The position numbers and the translations under genes are program-made. Below the pieces are notes generated by a model, which made no database searches, was not told the DNA's origin, and saw only the letters and a list, made by a program, of their open reading frames with translations. Shown piece after piece: positions 16,442 to 23,965 of a stretch of 64,000 nucleotides of DNA (position 1 is its first letter; the number at the start of each line of letters is the position of its first letter). The DNA is from Flavobacteriales bacterium (lineage in GTDB: Bacteria > Bacteroidota > Bacteroidia > Flavobacteriales_F > PHOS-HE28): positions 145,424-209,423 of the forward strand of contig JACJZI010000008.1 of the NCBI GenBank assembly GCA_020635655.1, read 5' to 3'.

Positions 16442-17382
16442 GGGCGCTGTTCCTTCAACGCGGTCCGGGCCGCTTCCGTATCGCGGTCCAATTGCTTCCG
16501 CAAGGCCTCGAGGTCGGGGTGGCGGACCTCCTCGCGCAGGCGGCGGTGCAGACGTACGGTGATCGGCTCACCATAGATGTCCGCATCGAAGTCGAAGAGG
16601 TGCACCTCCACCTTCCGGTCGGTCGCTCGCGCGTTCACGGTGGGTCGTGTGCCGATGTTCAACATGCCGTCATGGGTCGATCCCCTGACATCGACGCGCA
16701 CGGCGTACACCCCGTTGGCCGGCACCAGCTTGTAGGGGTCGATCATCGCGATGTTCGCCGTCGGGTAGCCGATGGTGCGGCCGATCCGGTCCCCGGCCAC
16801 CACCACGCCGCTCAGCGGGTAGGCATAGCCCAGGTAGCTGTCGGCCGTCCGGATATCGCCTTTCTTCAATGCCTCCCGGACCTTGGTGCTGCTCACCTTC
16901 ACGTGGTCGATCTCCTGCGCGGGGATCTCCTTCACCTGGAAGTCGTAGGCCTCGCCGAGCTGGCGGAGCACGTGGATGTCGCCCTCTCGGTTGCGGCCGA
17001 AACGATGGTCGTAGCCGATCACCACGGCATGCACGCCGATGCCCTCCACCAGGATGTCCCGGACGTATTCCACCGCGGTCATCCGCGAAAAGGACCGGGA
17101 GAAGGGGATCACCAGCAGATGGTCCACCCCGGCGTGCTCGAGCAGGGCGATCTTCTCCTCGGGGGTGTTCAGCAGCTCCAGTCCGCTGTCCTCCGGATGC
17201 AGCACCATGCGCGGGTGGGGGTGGAAGGTGAACAGGACGCTCTCCCCATGCTCCTTCCGGGCCACCTCGTTCAGCCGTTCGAGGATCACCCGATGACCGC
17301 GATGCACGCCGTCGAAGGTGCCGGTGGTGAGCACGGGGCGGGACACCTCCCGGAACGAGGCCAGATCGCGGTGGACCTTCAC
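16438..17382 (-). CDS. ribF: Bifunctional riboflavin kinase / FAD synthetase
   Basis: RibF converts riboflavin to FMN and FAD. The N-terminal FAD-synthetase (nucleotidyltransferase) domain has GTFDGVHRGHR and VIGYDHRFGRNREGD; the C-terminal flavokinase domain has GDRIGRTIGYPTANI and the NIGTRPTV segment. I start at the GTG at 17382 (VKVHRDLASF), giving 314 residues, the normal family length; the ATG at 17448 would add 22 residues and swallow a CAACTTTG box at 17388-17395. The downstream LRR gene is coupled by a 4-bp overlap. No FMN riboswitch is seen upstream. Confidence 0.95.
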   Translation of the reverse strand: MKVHRDLASFREVSRPVLTTGTFDGVHRGHRVILERLNEVARKEHGESVLFTFHPHPRMVLHPEDSGLELLNTPEEKIALLEHAGVDHLLVIPFSRSFSRMTAVEYVRDILVEGIGVHAVVIGYDHRFGRNREGDIHVLRQLGEAYDFQVKEIPAQEIDHVKVSSTKVREALKKGDIRTADSYLGYAYPLSGVVVAGDRIGRTIGYPTANIAMIDPYKLVPANGVYAVRVDVRGSTHDGMLNIGTRPTVNARATDRKVEVHLFDFDADIYGEPITVRLHRRLREEVRHPDLEALRKQLDRDTEAARTALKEQRP

Positions 17383-17387
17383 GGCCG

Positions 17388-17395
17388 CAAAGTTG
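17388..17395 (-). promoter_or_regulatory. Putative -7 box for ribF
   Basis: Minus-strand CAACTTTG (one mismatch to TAnnTTTG) ends 5 bases before the GTG at 17382, the same tight geometry as at 9424 and 40937. Confidence 0.4.
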
Positions 17396-17536
17396 GGGGC
17401 GATGACGGGAAGTCGTGAAGGGGCTTGGGTCCGTATTTTCAAACCCATGATCGTACACTGTTCCTTGGTCGATCGTTCTACCCGGGGTGTACGTCATCCA
17501 TTGCGTGGACCGCCAGGGCATCGTGCTGGCGCGAAG

Positions 17537-17544
17537 TACTTTCA
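17537..17544 (+). promoter_or_regulatory. -7-like box of the truncated secreted-protein gene
   Basis: TACTTTCA lies 7 bases before the ATG at 17552. The spacing equals that of TACTTTCG before ATG at 49908 and (minus) 49074. Confidence 0.4.
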
Positions 17545-17551
17545 TGGTGCG

Positions 17552-17773
17552 ATGAACAAAGCGCTTTTGACGGGCTTGGTCCTGGTCGTGGGTTCCACCA
17601 ACCCCTCGGGGGCACGCGGCCAACCTACACTGGATCCCGTAGGTGAGGGTGTAGGCACCGCCGGAGTCGGACGGTTCGAGGCGGACCCGCAGGGTGATAA
17701 ACTCTATATCTGGGGCTGGTTCTCCCATGTGCAGGGCATCACGATGCCGAGCATCACCGCTATGGTGCGATGA
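17552..17773 (+). pseudogene. Remnant of a T9SS-type repeat protein (N-terminal fragment)
   Basis: The 73-codon frame has a signal peptide (ALLTGLVLVVGSTNPSGARG) followed by FEADPQGDKLYIWGWFSHVQ and ITMPSITAMVR, matching the opening blade pattern (D.QG.LY..G.F...G..M..IA.W) of the protein at 13254. It stops at a TGA exactly where the conserved Trp codon would be; inserting one G would restore R-W-N. No further repeats or sorting domain follow before atpD. ATGGTGCGATGAAC occurs at both ends (17544-17557 and 17762-17775), pointing to a deletion or copy event. A short functional secreted peptide cannot be excluded. Confidence 0.55.
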
Positions 17774-17846
17774 ACCCTATGCGGTGGAAGCCGCACTGAC
17801 TTCTCCACAACCCATCCACGTCCATTGTCCATCCCGGGGCAAGCCG

Positions 17847-17854
17847 TACCTTCG
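17847..17854 (+). promoter_or_regulatory. Putative -7 box for atpD-atpC
   Basis: TACCTTCG matches TAnnTTTG except for one base and lies 46 bases upstream of the atpD ATG; TTG at 17825 is a possible -33 element. Confidence 0.45.
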
Positions 17855-17900
17855 CGGCCGCAAATCGGGATCAACCCCGTATCCCTAGCCTAACCCGCTC

Positions 17901-19412
17901 ATGTCCAAGCACATCGGAAAGGTCGTCCAGGTCATCGGACCCGTGGTCGACGTGCGTTTCGAGAACGCCACCTCGCTGCCCAATATCTATGACGCGCTGC
18001 ACATCAAGCGCGAGGACGGCACCACCCTGGTGCTGGAGACCCAGCAGCTGATCGGGGAGGACACCGTGCGCGCGATCAGCATGGACAGCACCGATGGACT
18101 GGCACGCGGCACCGAGGTCGTGGGGCAGGAGGGTCCGATCAGCATGCCCGTGGGTGAGGCCATCAAGGGCCGGCTCTTCAACGTGACCGGTCAGGCCATC
18201 GATGGGATGAAGCCCGTGGAGACCGCCAAACGCTACCCCATCCACCGCGAGGCCCCCAAGTTCGAGGACCTGACCACCAGCACGGAGGTGCTCTTCACGG
18301 GCATCAAGGTGATCGACCTGATCGAGCCGTACGCCAAGGGCGGCAAGATCGGCCTGTTCGGCGGCGCCGGCGTGGGCAAGACCGTGCTGATCCAGGAGCT
18401 GATCAACAACATCGCCAAGGGATACAGTGGATACAGCGTTTTCGCTGGCGTGGGTGAGCGCACCCGCGAAGGGAACGACCTGCTCCGCGAGATGATCGAG
18501 GCCGGCATCATCAAATACGGCGAAGGATTCACGCACAGCATGGAGAAGGGCGGCTGGGACCTGACCAAGGTCGACTACGACCAGCTTTCCTCGAGCCAGG
18601 CCACCTTCATCTTCGGCCAGATGAACGAGCCGCCCGGCGCCCGCGCCCGCGTGGCGTTGAGCGGTCTGACCCTCGCCGAATACTTCCGCGACGGGGAAGG
18701 TGAAGGCGGCGGCCGCGACATCCTCTTCTTCGTGGACAACATCTTCCGCTTCACCCAGGCCGGCTCCGAGGTGTCCGCCCTGCTGGGCCGGATGCCGAGC
18801 GCCGTGGGGTATCAACCCACGCTGGCCACCGAAATGGGCGCCATGCAGGAGCGCATCACCTCCACCAAGCGCGGGTCCATCACCTCCGTGCAGGCCGTGT
18901 ACGTGCCCGCGGACGACCTGACCGACCCGGCGCCGGCGACCACCTTCGCCCACCTGGACGCCACCACGGTGCTCAGCCGGAAGATCGCCGAGCTCGGCAT
19001 CTATCCCTCCGTGGACCCGCTGGATTCCACCAGCCGGATCCTCACCCCGGCGGTCGTGGGTCAGGAGCATTACGACTGTGCCCAGCGCGTGAAGGCGATC
19101 CTCCAGCGCTACAAGGAACTGCAGGACATCATCGCCATTCTCGGCATGGACGAACTGAGCGAGGAGGACAAGCAGGCCGTGAGCCGCGCGCGCCGCGTGC
19201 AGCGCTTCCTCAGCCAGCCCTTCCATGTCGCTGAGCAGTTCACCGGCCTGAAAGGGGTGATGGTGCCCATCGAGGAGACCATCAAGGGGTTCAACATGAT
19301 CCTCGAGGGCGAGATGGACGAGTACCCCGAGGCCGCCTTCAACCTGAAGGGGAACATCGAGGACGTGATCACCGCCGGCAAGAAGATGCTGGCCGAGGCC
19401 GCGAAAGCGTAG
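17901..19412 (+). CDS. atpD: F1F0 ATP synthase subunit beta
   Basis: The catalytic beta subunit of F1, 503 residues. Visible are the N-terminal barrel (GKVVQVIGPVVDVRFE), the P-loop GGAGVGKTVLIQE (about residue 155), the catalytic Glu segment GVGERTREGNDL, the Walker B run ILFFVDNIFRFTQAGSEVSALLGR with DNIF, and the DELSEEDK C-terminal region (the DELSEED lever). atpC follows 3 bases later. The other ATP synthase genes are not in this window; a separate atpDC pair is usual for Bacteroidota. Confidence 0.98.
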   Translation: MSKHIGKVVQVIGPVVDVRFENATSLPNIYDALHIKREDGTTLVLETQQLIGEDTVRAISMDSTDGLARGTEVVGQEGPISMPVGEAIKGRLFNVTGQAIDGMKPVETAKRYPIHREAPKFEDLTTSTEVLFTGIKVIDLIEPYAKGGKIGLFGGAGVGKTVLIQELINNIAKGYSGYSVFAGVGERTREGNDLLREMIEAGIIKYGEGFTHSMEKGGWDLTKVDYDQLSSSQATFIFGQMNEPPGARARVALSGLTLAEYFRDGEGEGGGRDILFFVDNIFRFTQAGSEVSALLGRMPSAVGYQPTLATEMGAMQERITSTKRGSITSVQAVYVPADDLTDPAPATTFAHLDATTVLSRKIAELGIYPSVDPLDSTSRILTPAVVGQEHYDCAQRVKAILQRYKELQDIIAILGMDELSEEDKQAVSRARRVQRFLSQPFHVAEQFTGLKGVMVPIEETIKGFNMILEGEMDEYPEAAFNLKGNIEDVITAGKKMLAEAAKA

Positions 19413-19415
19413 GCC

Positions 19416-19649
19416 ATGCGCGTCGAGATCATCACCCCCGACAAGGAGCTCTTCAAGGGCGAGGCGCGCAGCGTGACCGTGCCCGGCGTGGACGGCAGCA
19501 TGGGCTTCCTGGAGAACCACGCCCCGCTGATCACCGTGCTGAAGGCCGGGGATGTGAAGCTGAAGACCGAAAAGGACGTGCGGACGTTCCCCGTCAATGG
19601 CGGCGTGGTGGAGGTGATGAACAATACCGTGCTGGTGCTGGCGGAATAG
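19416..19649 (+). CDS. atpC: F1F0 ATP synthase subunit epsilon (short form)
   Basis: 77 residues matching the N-terminal beta-sandwich of epsilon: MRVEIITPDKELFKGEARSV, then PGVDGSMGFLENHAPLI and the VNGGVVEVMNN strand. It ends where the C-terminal helical hairpin of E. coli epsilon would begin, so the mobile inhibitory helices are absent. Short epsilons are common in Bacteroidota. It follows atpD by 3 bases and is followed by a strong hairpin at 19674. Confidence 0.93.
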   Translation: MRVEIITPDKELFKGEARSVTVPGVDGSMGFLENHAPLITVLKAGDVKLKTEKDVRTFPVNGGVVEVMNNTVLVLAE

Positions 19650-19673
19650 GGGCACGGTGCTTCCGAGCATTGG

Positions 19674-19699
19674 GAACGGCCTCCAACTGGAGGCCGTTC
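19674..19699 (+). terminator. Strong hairpin terminating atpDC
   Basis: GAACGGCCTCC (19674-19684) pairs perfectly with GGAGGCCGTTC (19689-19699) across the loop AACT; GTTCTCTC follows. It lies 25 bases after the atpC stop. Confidence 0.7.
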
Positions 19700-19760
19700 G
19701 TTCTCTCGGACCTGCTTCCTTGACCCGCGACCAAAGCCTTTCATCCAGGGTCGCAAGCAA

Positions 19761-19790
19761 CGAGCCCCGGCCATCACTGACCGGGGCTCG
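19761..19790 (-). terminator. Hairpin downstream of groEL
   Basis: CGAGCCCCGG and CCGGGGCTCG form a perfect 10-bp stem with a 10-base loop, 23 bases beyond the groEL stop. With the 19674 hairpin it insulates the convergent atpDC and groEL units. Confidence 0.65.
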
Positions 19791-19813
19791 TATTCGTTGG
19801 GACCGGATGGACC

Positions 19814-21451
19814 TTACATCATGTCCATGCCGCCGCCCATGCCGCCGTGCGGCATCGCGGGGGCCTTCTCTTCCTTCTCCTCGCTGATCACGCACTCGGT
19901 GGTGAGCAGCATGCTGGCGATCGAGGCCGCGTTCTCCAAGGCGATGCGGGTCACCTTCGTCGGATCGATCACACCGGCGGCGAACAGGTTCTCGTACTCC
20001 TCGGTGCGGGCGTTGAACCCGAAGTCGCTCTTTCCCTCGCGCACCTTCTGCACCACGATGCTTCCTTCGATGCCGGCATTGGCCACGATCTGGCGGAGGG
20101 GCTCCTCCAGAGCGCGGCGCACGATGCCGATACCGGTGGTCTCATCGGTGTTGGCACCTTCGAGCTTCTCCAGCGACTTCTGGGCGCGGATGTAGGCCAC
20201 GCCGCCGCCGGCCACGATGCCTTCCTCCACCGCGGCGCGGGTGGCATGCAGGGCGTCGTCCACGCGGTCCTTCTTCTCCTTCATCTCCACTTCGGTGGCC
20301 GCACCGACATAGAGCACCGCCACGCCACCGGCCAGCTTGGCCAGGCGTTCCTGCAGCTTCTCCTTGTCGTAGTCGCTCGTGGTGGTCTCGATCTGCGCCT
20401 TGATCTGGTTGACGCGGGCGGTGATGTCGGCCTTCTTGCCGGCGCCGTTCACGATCGTGGTGTTGTCCTTGTCGATCGTGATCTTCTCGGCCTTGCCGAG
20501 GTAGCTCAGGTCGGCGTTCTCCAACTTGTAGCCGCGCTCCTCGCTGATCACGGTGCCACCGGTCAGTACGGCGATGTCCTCGAGCATGGCCTTGCGGCGA
20601 TCACCGAAGCCGGGGGCTTTCACGGCGGCCACTTTCAGGGCGCCGCGGATCTTGTTCACCACCAGGGTGGCCAGGGCCTCGCCGTCCACGTCCTCGCTGA
20701 TGATCAGCAGGGGCTTGCCGGTCTGCGCGCTCTTCTCCAGGATCGGCAGGAGCTCCTTCATGCTGCTGATCTTCTTGTCGTAGATCAGGATGTAGGGGCT
20801 CTCCAGCTCGGCCTCCATCTTGTCGGCGTTGGTCACGAAGTACGGGCTGAGGTAGCCGCGGTCGAACTGCATGCCCTCCACCACTTCCACGGTGGTGTCG
20901 GTGCCTTTCGCTTCCTCCACGGTGATCACGCCCTCCTTTTTGACCTTGCCCATGGCTTCGGCGATCAGCGCGCCGATGGTCTCATCGTTGTTGGCGCTGA
21001 TGGTGGCCACCTGCTTGATCTTGTCGTCGTTGTCGCCGACCGTTTTGCTCATCTTCCTGAGCTCGTCCACCACCGTGGTCACGGCCTTGTCGATGCCGCG
21101 CTTGAGGTCCATCGGATTGGCACCGGCGGCCACGTTCTTCAGGCCGGCGGTCACGATGGCCTGGGCGAGCACGGTGGCGGTGGTGGTGCCGTCACCCGCC
21201 GCGTCGGCGGTCTTGCTGGCCACTTCCTTCACCATCTGGGCGCCCATGTTCTCCACGGGCTCCTTCAGTTCGATCTCCTTGGCCACGGTCACCCCGTCCT
21301 TGGTCACGCTGGGGGCGCCGTATTTCTTGTCGATGATCACGTTGCGGCCCTTCGGTCCGAGGGTCACTTTCACGGCGTTGGCCAGACTGTCCACGCCCTT
21401 CTTCAGGCGATCGCGGGCGTCCAGCTCGAATTGGATGTTCTTGGCTGCCAT
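19814..21451 (-). CDS. groL: 60 kDa chaperonin GroEL
   Basis: The Hsp60 subunit that folds proteins inside the GroES-capped cavity. The 545-residue sequence shows the N-terminal LGPKGRNVIIDKKYGAP, the nucleotide-binding DAAGDGTTTATVLAQ (about residue 87), the AAVEEGIVAGGGVAY element and the Gly/Met-rich tail (GGMGGGMDMM) that lines the cavity floor. It follows groES by 35 bases. No HrcA-type CIRCE inverted repeat is seen before groES. Confidence 0.98.
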   Translation of the reverse strand: MAAKNIQFELDARDRLKKGVDSLANAVKVTLGPKGRNVIIDKKYGAPSVTKDGVTVAKEIELKEPVENMGAQMVKEVASKTADAAGDGTTTATVLAQAIVTAGLKNVAAGANPMDLKRGIDKAVTTVVDELRKMSKTVGDNDDKIKQVATISANNDETIGALIAEAMGKVKKEGVITVEEAKGTDTTVEVVEGMQFDRGYLSPYFVTNADKMEAELESPYILIYDKKISSMKELLPILEKSAQTGKPLLIISEDVDGEALATLVVNKIRGALKVAAVKAPGFGDRRKAMLEDIAVLTGGTVISEERGYKLENADLSYLGKAEKITIDKDNTTIVNGAGKKADITARVNQIKAQIETTTSDYDKEKLQERLAKLAGGVAVLYVGAATEVEMKEKKDRVDDALHATRAAVEEGIVAGGGVAYIRAQKSLEKLEGANTDETTGIGIVRRALEEPLRQIVANAGIEGSIVVQKVREGKSDFGFNARTEEYENLFAAGVIDPTKVTRIALENAASIASMLLTTECVISEEKEEKAPAMPHGGMGGGMDMM

Positions 21452-21486
21452 TGCAGTATCGGTTTTTGGTCTGGAGGTGAGGTATC

Positions 21487-21780
21487 TTAGTTGAGGACGG
21501 CGTAGATATCGCTCTCGCGCATGATCAGGTAGTCCTTGCCGTCGAGGTTCAGCTCGGTTCCGCTGTACTTGCCGTACAGGATCTCGTCGCCCACTTTCAC
21601 GCTGAGCGGTGTCACCTTGCCGTCGTCGGCCACCCGTCCGGTGCCGGCGGCGATCACTTTGCCACGCTGTGGCTTTTCCTTGGCGGTGTCGGGGATGATG
21701 ATGCCCCCCTTGGTGGTCTCTTCGGCGGCGGCGGCTTCAACGAGCACGCGGTCCGCCAGCGGTTTCACTTTCGTTGCCAT
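21487..21780 (-). CDS. groS: 10 kDa co-chaperonin GroES
   Basis: A 97-residue co-chaperonin: KPLADRVLVEAAAAEE, the mobile loop TTKGGIIIPDTAKEKP, the roof-loop GKVIAAGTG and the C-terminal DYLIMRESDIYAVL. The start at 21780 (MATKVKPL) fits the family; the frame extends to 21831 but those 17 residues have no family counterpart. Precedes groEL in the standard order. Confidence 0.97.
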   Translation of the reverse strand: MATKVKPLADRVLVEAAAAEETTKGGIIIPDTAKEKPQRGKVIAAGTGRVADDGKVTPLSVKVGDEILYGKYSGTELNLDGKDYLIMRESDIYAVLN

Positions 21781-21914
21781 TGACGTAGGGATGGTTTTGA
21801 TGCGGTTTCGATCGTGGCCGCCCCCTGTCAAGGGGCATGCCAGAAGGGGTGGGCTGTCGATCTTGCCCTTGGAAGGGATGGGTTGTCAGTCAGGCGCTGA
21901 CAGCTTGTCCGGGG

Positions 21915-22280
21915 CTACTGGGCCGGAGCGGGTTCGCCTGCGTCTGGGACCGTCTGCTCGGTGCCGCTGTCCTCCACGTCCTGGTCCACGGCGTTCGGGT
22001 CCACATTGCCCGAGGTCACCTGCTCGCTCGGCGTATCCAACTCGTCCACCACCTGCCGGGTGCTGCCTTGGATCGAGGCCGAGATCAGGCACAGCACGAA
22101 AAGGGCGCCGGCCAGGGTCCAGGTCGATTTCTCCAGGAAGTCCGCCGTGCGCTGCACACCACCGATCTGTTGGGCACCCGTGAAACCGGCCGCCAGGCCG
22201 CCTCCTTTGGGGTTCTGAGCGAGCACGACCAGGGCGAGAAGACCGCAGACGATCAGGATGAGGATCGAGATGGCTACCAT
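21915..22280 (-). CDS. secG: Preprotein translocase subunit SecG
   Basis: SecG is the small third subunit of the SecYEG channel. Two hydrophobic helices (ISILILIVCGLLALVVLAQ and TWTLAGALFVLCLISASI) flank the conserved cytoplasmic loop containing NPKGGGLAAGF and RTADFLEKSTW. The 121-residue length comes from a polar acidic/Gln-rich tail, frequent in Bacteroidota SecG. It lies 15 bases after the TPR gene, in the miaB-to-groEL series. Confidence 0.95.
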   Translation of the reverse strand: MVAISILILIVCGLLALVVLAQNPKGGGLAAGFTGAQQIGGVQRTADFLEKSTWTLAGALFVLCLISASIQGSTRQVVDELDTPSEQVTSGNVDPNAVDQDVEDSGTEQTVPDAGEPAPAQ

Positions 22281-22295
22281 GATGAAAGGCTTGTC

Positions 22296-23291
22296 CTACT
22301 TGTTCGTCCGGCCTTCCAGCTTTTGAACAAGGGCCGCAAAGTAAGCGCTTTTCGCGGGGTATTTCAACGCCAGCTCCCGGTAAGTGGCGATGGCCTTGGC
22401 ATGGTTCCCCTGCTGCTCGTAGATCCGCGCCAGGGTCTCGGTCACCAGGTCCATTCGCTCTTCCAGGCTCCGTTTTGCCGCCTGTTGCGGGGTGAAGAAA
22501 GCCGCGGTAGGTACCGGTTCCGGATGCTGCTGGGCGATGAACCGGTCGATCAGGGACCCGGTGTCCAGGGGTGCTTCGGGTTCGGCGACAGGTCCGTCCG
22601 AAGATGCGGTCCCGGGTGATCGTGTCACCGGTCCGTTCGATCCATCCGAAGGCATCCGGACAGGTTCCGAAAGCCAGTCGGTGAAGCGCAGCCGGGTGCT
22701 CGGAGTGATCGCCTTACCATTGGAACTGGTTTCGTTGGTGCTGGAAGAGGCGGTGGATCCCCCGACGATCGGTCCCGGAGGGGGTGGCGTACCTGGTGCT
22801 TCTTCCACCGGCACCGGGGCATGCTCCGCTCCGGCGGCATCGCCATACGGATGGACCAGCTCGTAGCTGCTGGCCAACGCCGCTTCGATGTATTGGCGCT
22901 CCAAGGGGTCCTTCGGCGGATCCTCTATTTGTTCTGCGGGCTCGGCAGTGACCGGCACTTCCGCTGCGACCGGGGCATCGTTCGGCACGATCGTCATCGG
23001 CGCTTCGGGTGCCGGCTTCCCGTCCGGGGCTACCATCCGGGCATCGGAGAACGGTCGTGCCGTGGGACCGATCCGATCGAAAAGCACGGCACGCGACGGG
23101 ATATGGGTGGCGGCGGTGCGGAGTCGCTCGTCGAACAGGACATCCCCCTCGGCGTGCTCACCGACCGCCAGGAGCAGATGCGCCCCGCTGAACCAGGGAT
23201 AGCGCTCGGTGAGCTCCTTCAGACCGGCCAGGTCCTCGAGGGCCACCTTGCCGGGTTCTTCCAGGATCCGTGTCAACCGTTCGCGGTCCAT
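22296..23291 (-). CDS. TPR-containing protein upstream of secG
   Basis: 331 residues. The N-terminal 85 residues (around LKELTERYPWFSGAHLLLA) look helical and repeat-like; a long Pro/Ser/Glu-rich, probably unstructured middle follows (about 100-260), then a C-terminal tetratricopeptide unit (LARIYEQQGNHAKAIATYRE, about 290-320). There is no signal peptide or membrane segment, so it is probably cytoplasmic. A protein of this shape often precedes secG in Bacteroidota; its function is unknown. It lies 42 bases after lptE and 15 before secG, in one transcription direction. Confidence 0.7.
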   Translation of the reverse strand: MDRERLTRILEEPGKVALEDLAGLKELTERYPWFSGAHLLLAVGEHAEGDVLFDERLRTAATHIPSRAVLFDRIGPTARPFSDARMVAPDGKPAPEAPMTIVPNDAPVAAEVPVTAEPAEQIEDPPKDPLERQYIEAALASSYELVHPYGDAAGAEHAPVPVEEAPGTPPPPGPIVGGSTASSSTNETSSNGKAITPSTRLRFTDWLSEPVRMPSDGSNGPVTRSPGTASSDGPVAEPEAPLDTGSLIDRFIAQQHPEPVPTAAFFTPQQAAKRSLEERMDLVTETLARIYEQQGNHAKAIATYRELALKYPAKSAYFAALVQKLEGRTNK

Positions 23292-23333
23292 CTCGATCGT
23301 TGCGCTTTCGACCTCAGTGTTCCCAACCCTTCA

Positions 23334-23837
23334 TCACCAGTTCCCCAACGTCCGGTCGAAGATATCCTGGGCGAGTTGATCGCTGATGGTCTGCAACAAG
23401 GCATCCTCTACGCTGACCAGGTCCTGGCTGCTGTCGTAATCGGCGAACCGCGACACCGAGAACTGGCCGTTCTTATTCGGCTCCTTGTTGTTGATGTAAA
23501 CGACGCCCACGGTGATCGTGAGCCGGTTCATCGCCGCGGTCTCGTTCGCCTGGATCGCCACGGGCTGCACGTCATAGCCCGTTATCGTGCCTGCATATTC
23601 CAGGTCTCCATCCTGTTGGGCGATGTTCAACGGCGTTTGGGCCGAGATCAGGTCCCGCAGTCGCTCGGTGAAGACCTGTGCGCTGTTCGGCGGCGCCAGC
23701 GTGGCGCGGTTCTCGAAGGGGTCGATCGTCACCGTTCGGGCATCCGGTGGAGTGTCCGCTCCGGTGAAGGAATAGTTGACCTGGCAGGACGTCATCAAGA
23801 TGCAGCCAAGGATGGCCAAGGCCGATCCCTTTCCCAT
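23334..23837 (-). CDS. lptE: LptE-family LPS-assembly lipoprotein
   Basis: A 167-residue lipoprotein: signal sequence with lipobox LMTSC (Cys about residue 18), then NYSFTG and TVTIDPFENRATL, a pattern typical of the Bacteroidota LptE family, which plugs the LptD barrel that inserts lipopolysaccharide in the outer membrane. I start at 23837 (MGKGSAL) because it gives a normal lipoprotein signal; ATGs at 23876 and 23927 in the same frame add charged residues. It lies between the sigma-54 activator and the TPR gene, all on the minus strand. Assignment rests on family resemblance and context. Confidence 0.8.
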   Translation of the reverse strand: MGKGSALAILGCILMTSCQVNYSFTGADTPPDARTVTIDPFENRATLAPPNSAQVFTERLRDLISAQTPLNIAQQDGDLEYAGTITGYDVQPVAIQANETAAMNRLTITVGVVYINNKEPNKNGQFSVSRFADYDSSQDLVSVEDALLQTISDQLAQDIFDRTLGNW

Positions 23838-23965
23838 CGGTCGGGCCTGCCACCGGATCCCGTGTCCCCTGTTCATTGCTTGTGTGCGGTGGATCGTTCG
23901 CTTCCATGCTCCGGTCTCGACCATCACCTAGCGACCATTAACCATGAACTATCGAACAATGACCA

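Noticed and set aside
17383..17551. FMN riboswitch upstream of ribF
   Set aside because: The RFN conserved blocks (AGGGGC..., GGTGAAATTCC) are absent from the region.
17871..19895. 674-codon minus-strand frame opposite atpD-atpC
   Set aside because: Antisense of two unmistakable ATP synthase genes and their terminators.
21781..21914. CIRCE/HrcA operator before groES
   Set aside because: The TTAGCACTC-N9-GAGTGCTAA inverted repeat is not present; only short unrelated hairpins are seen.
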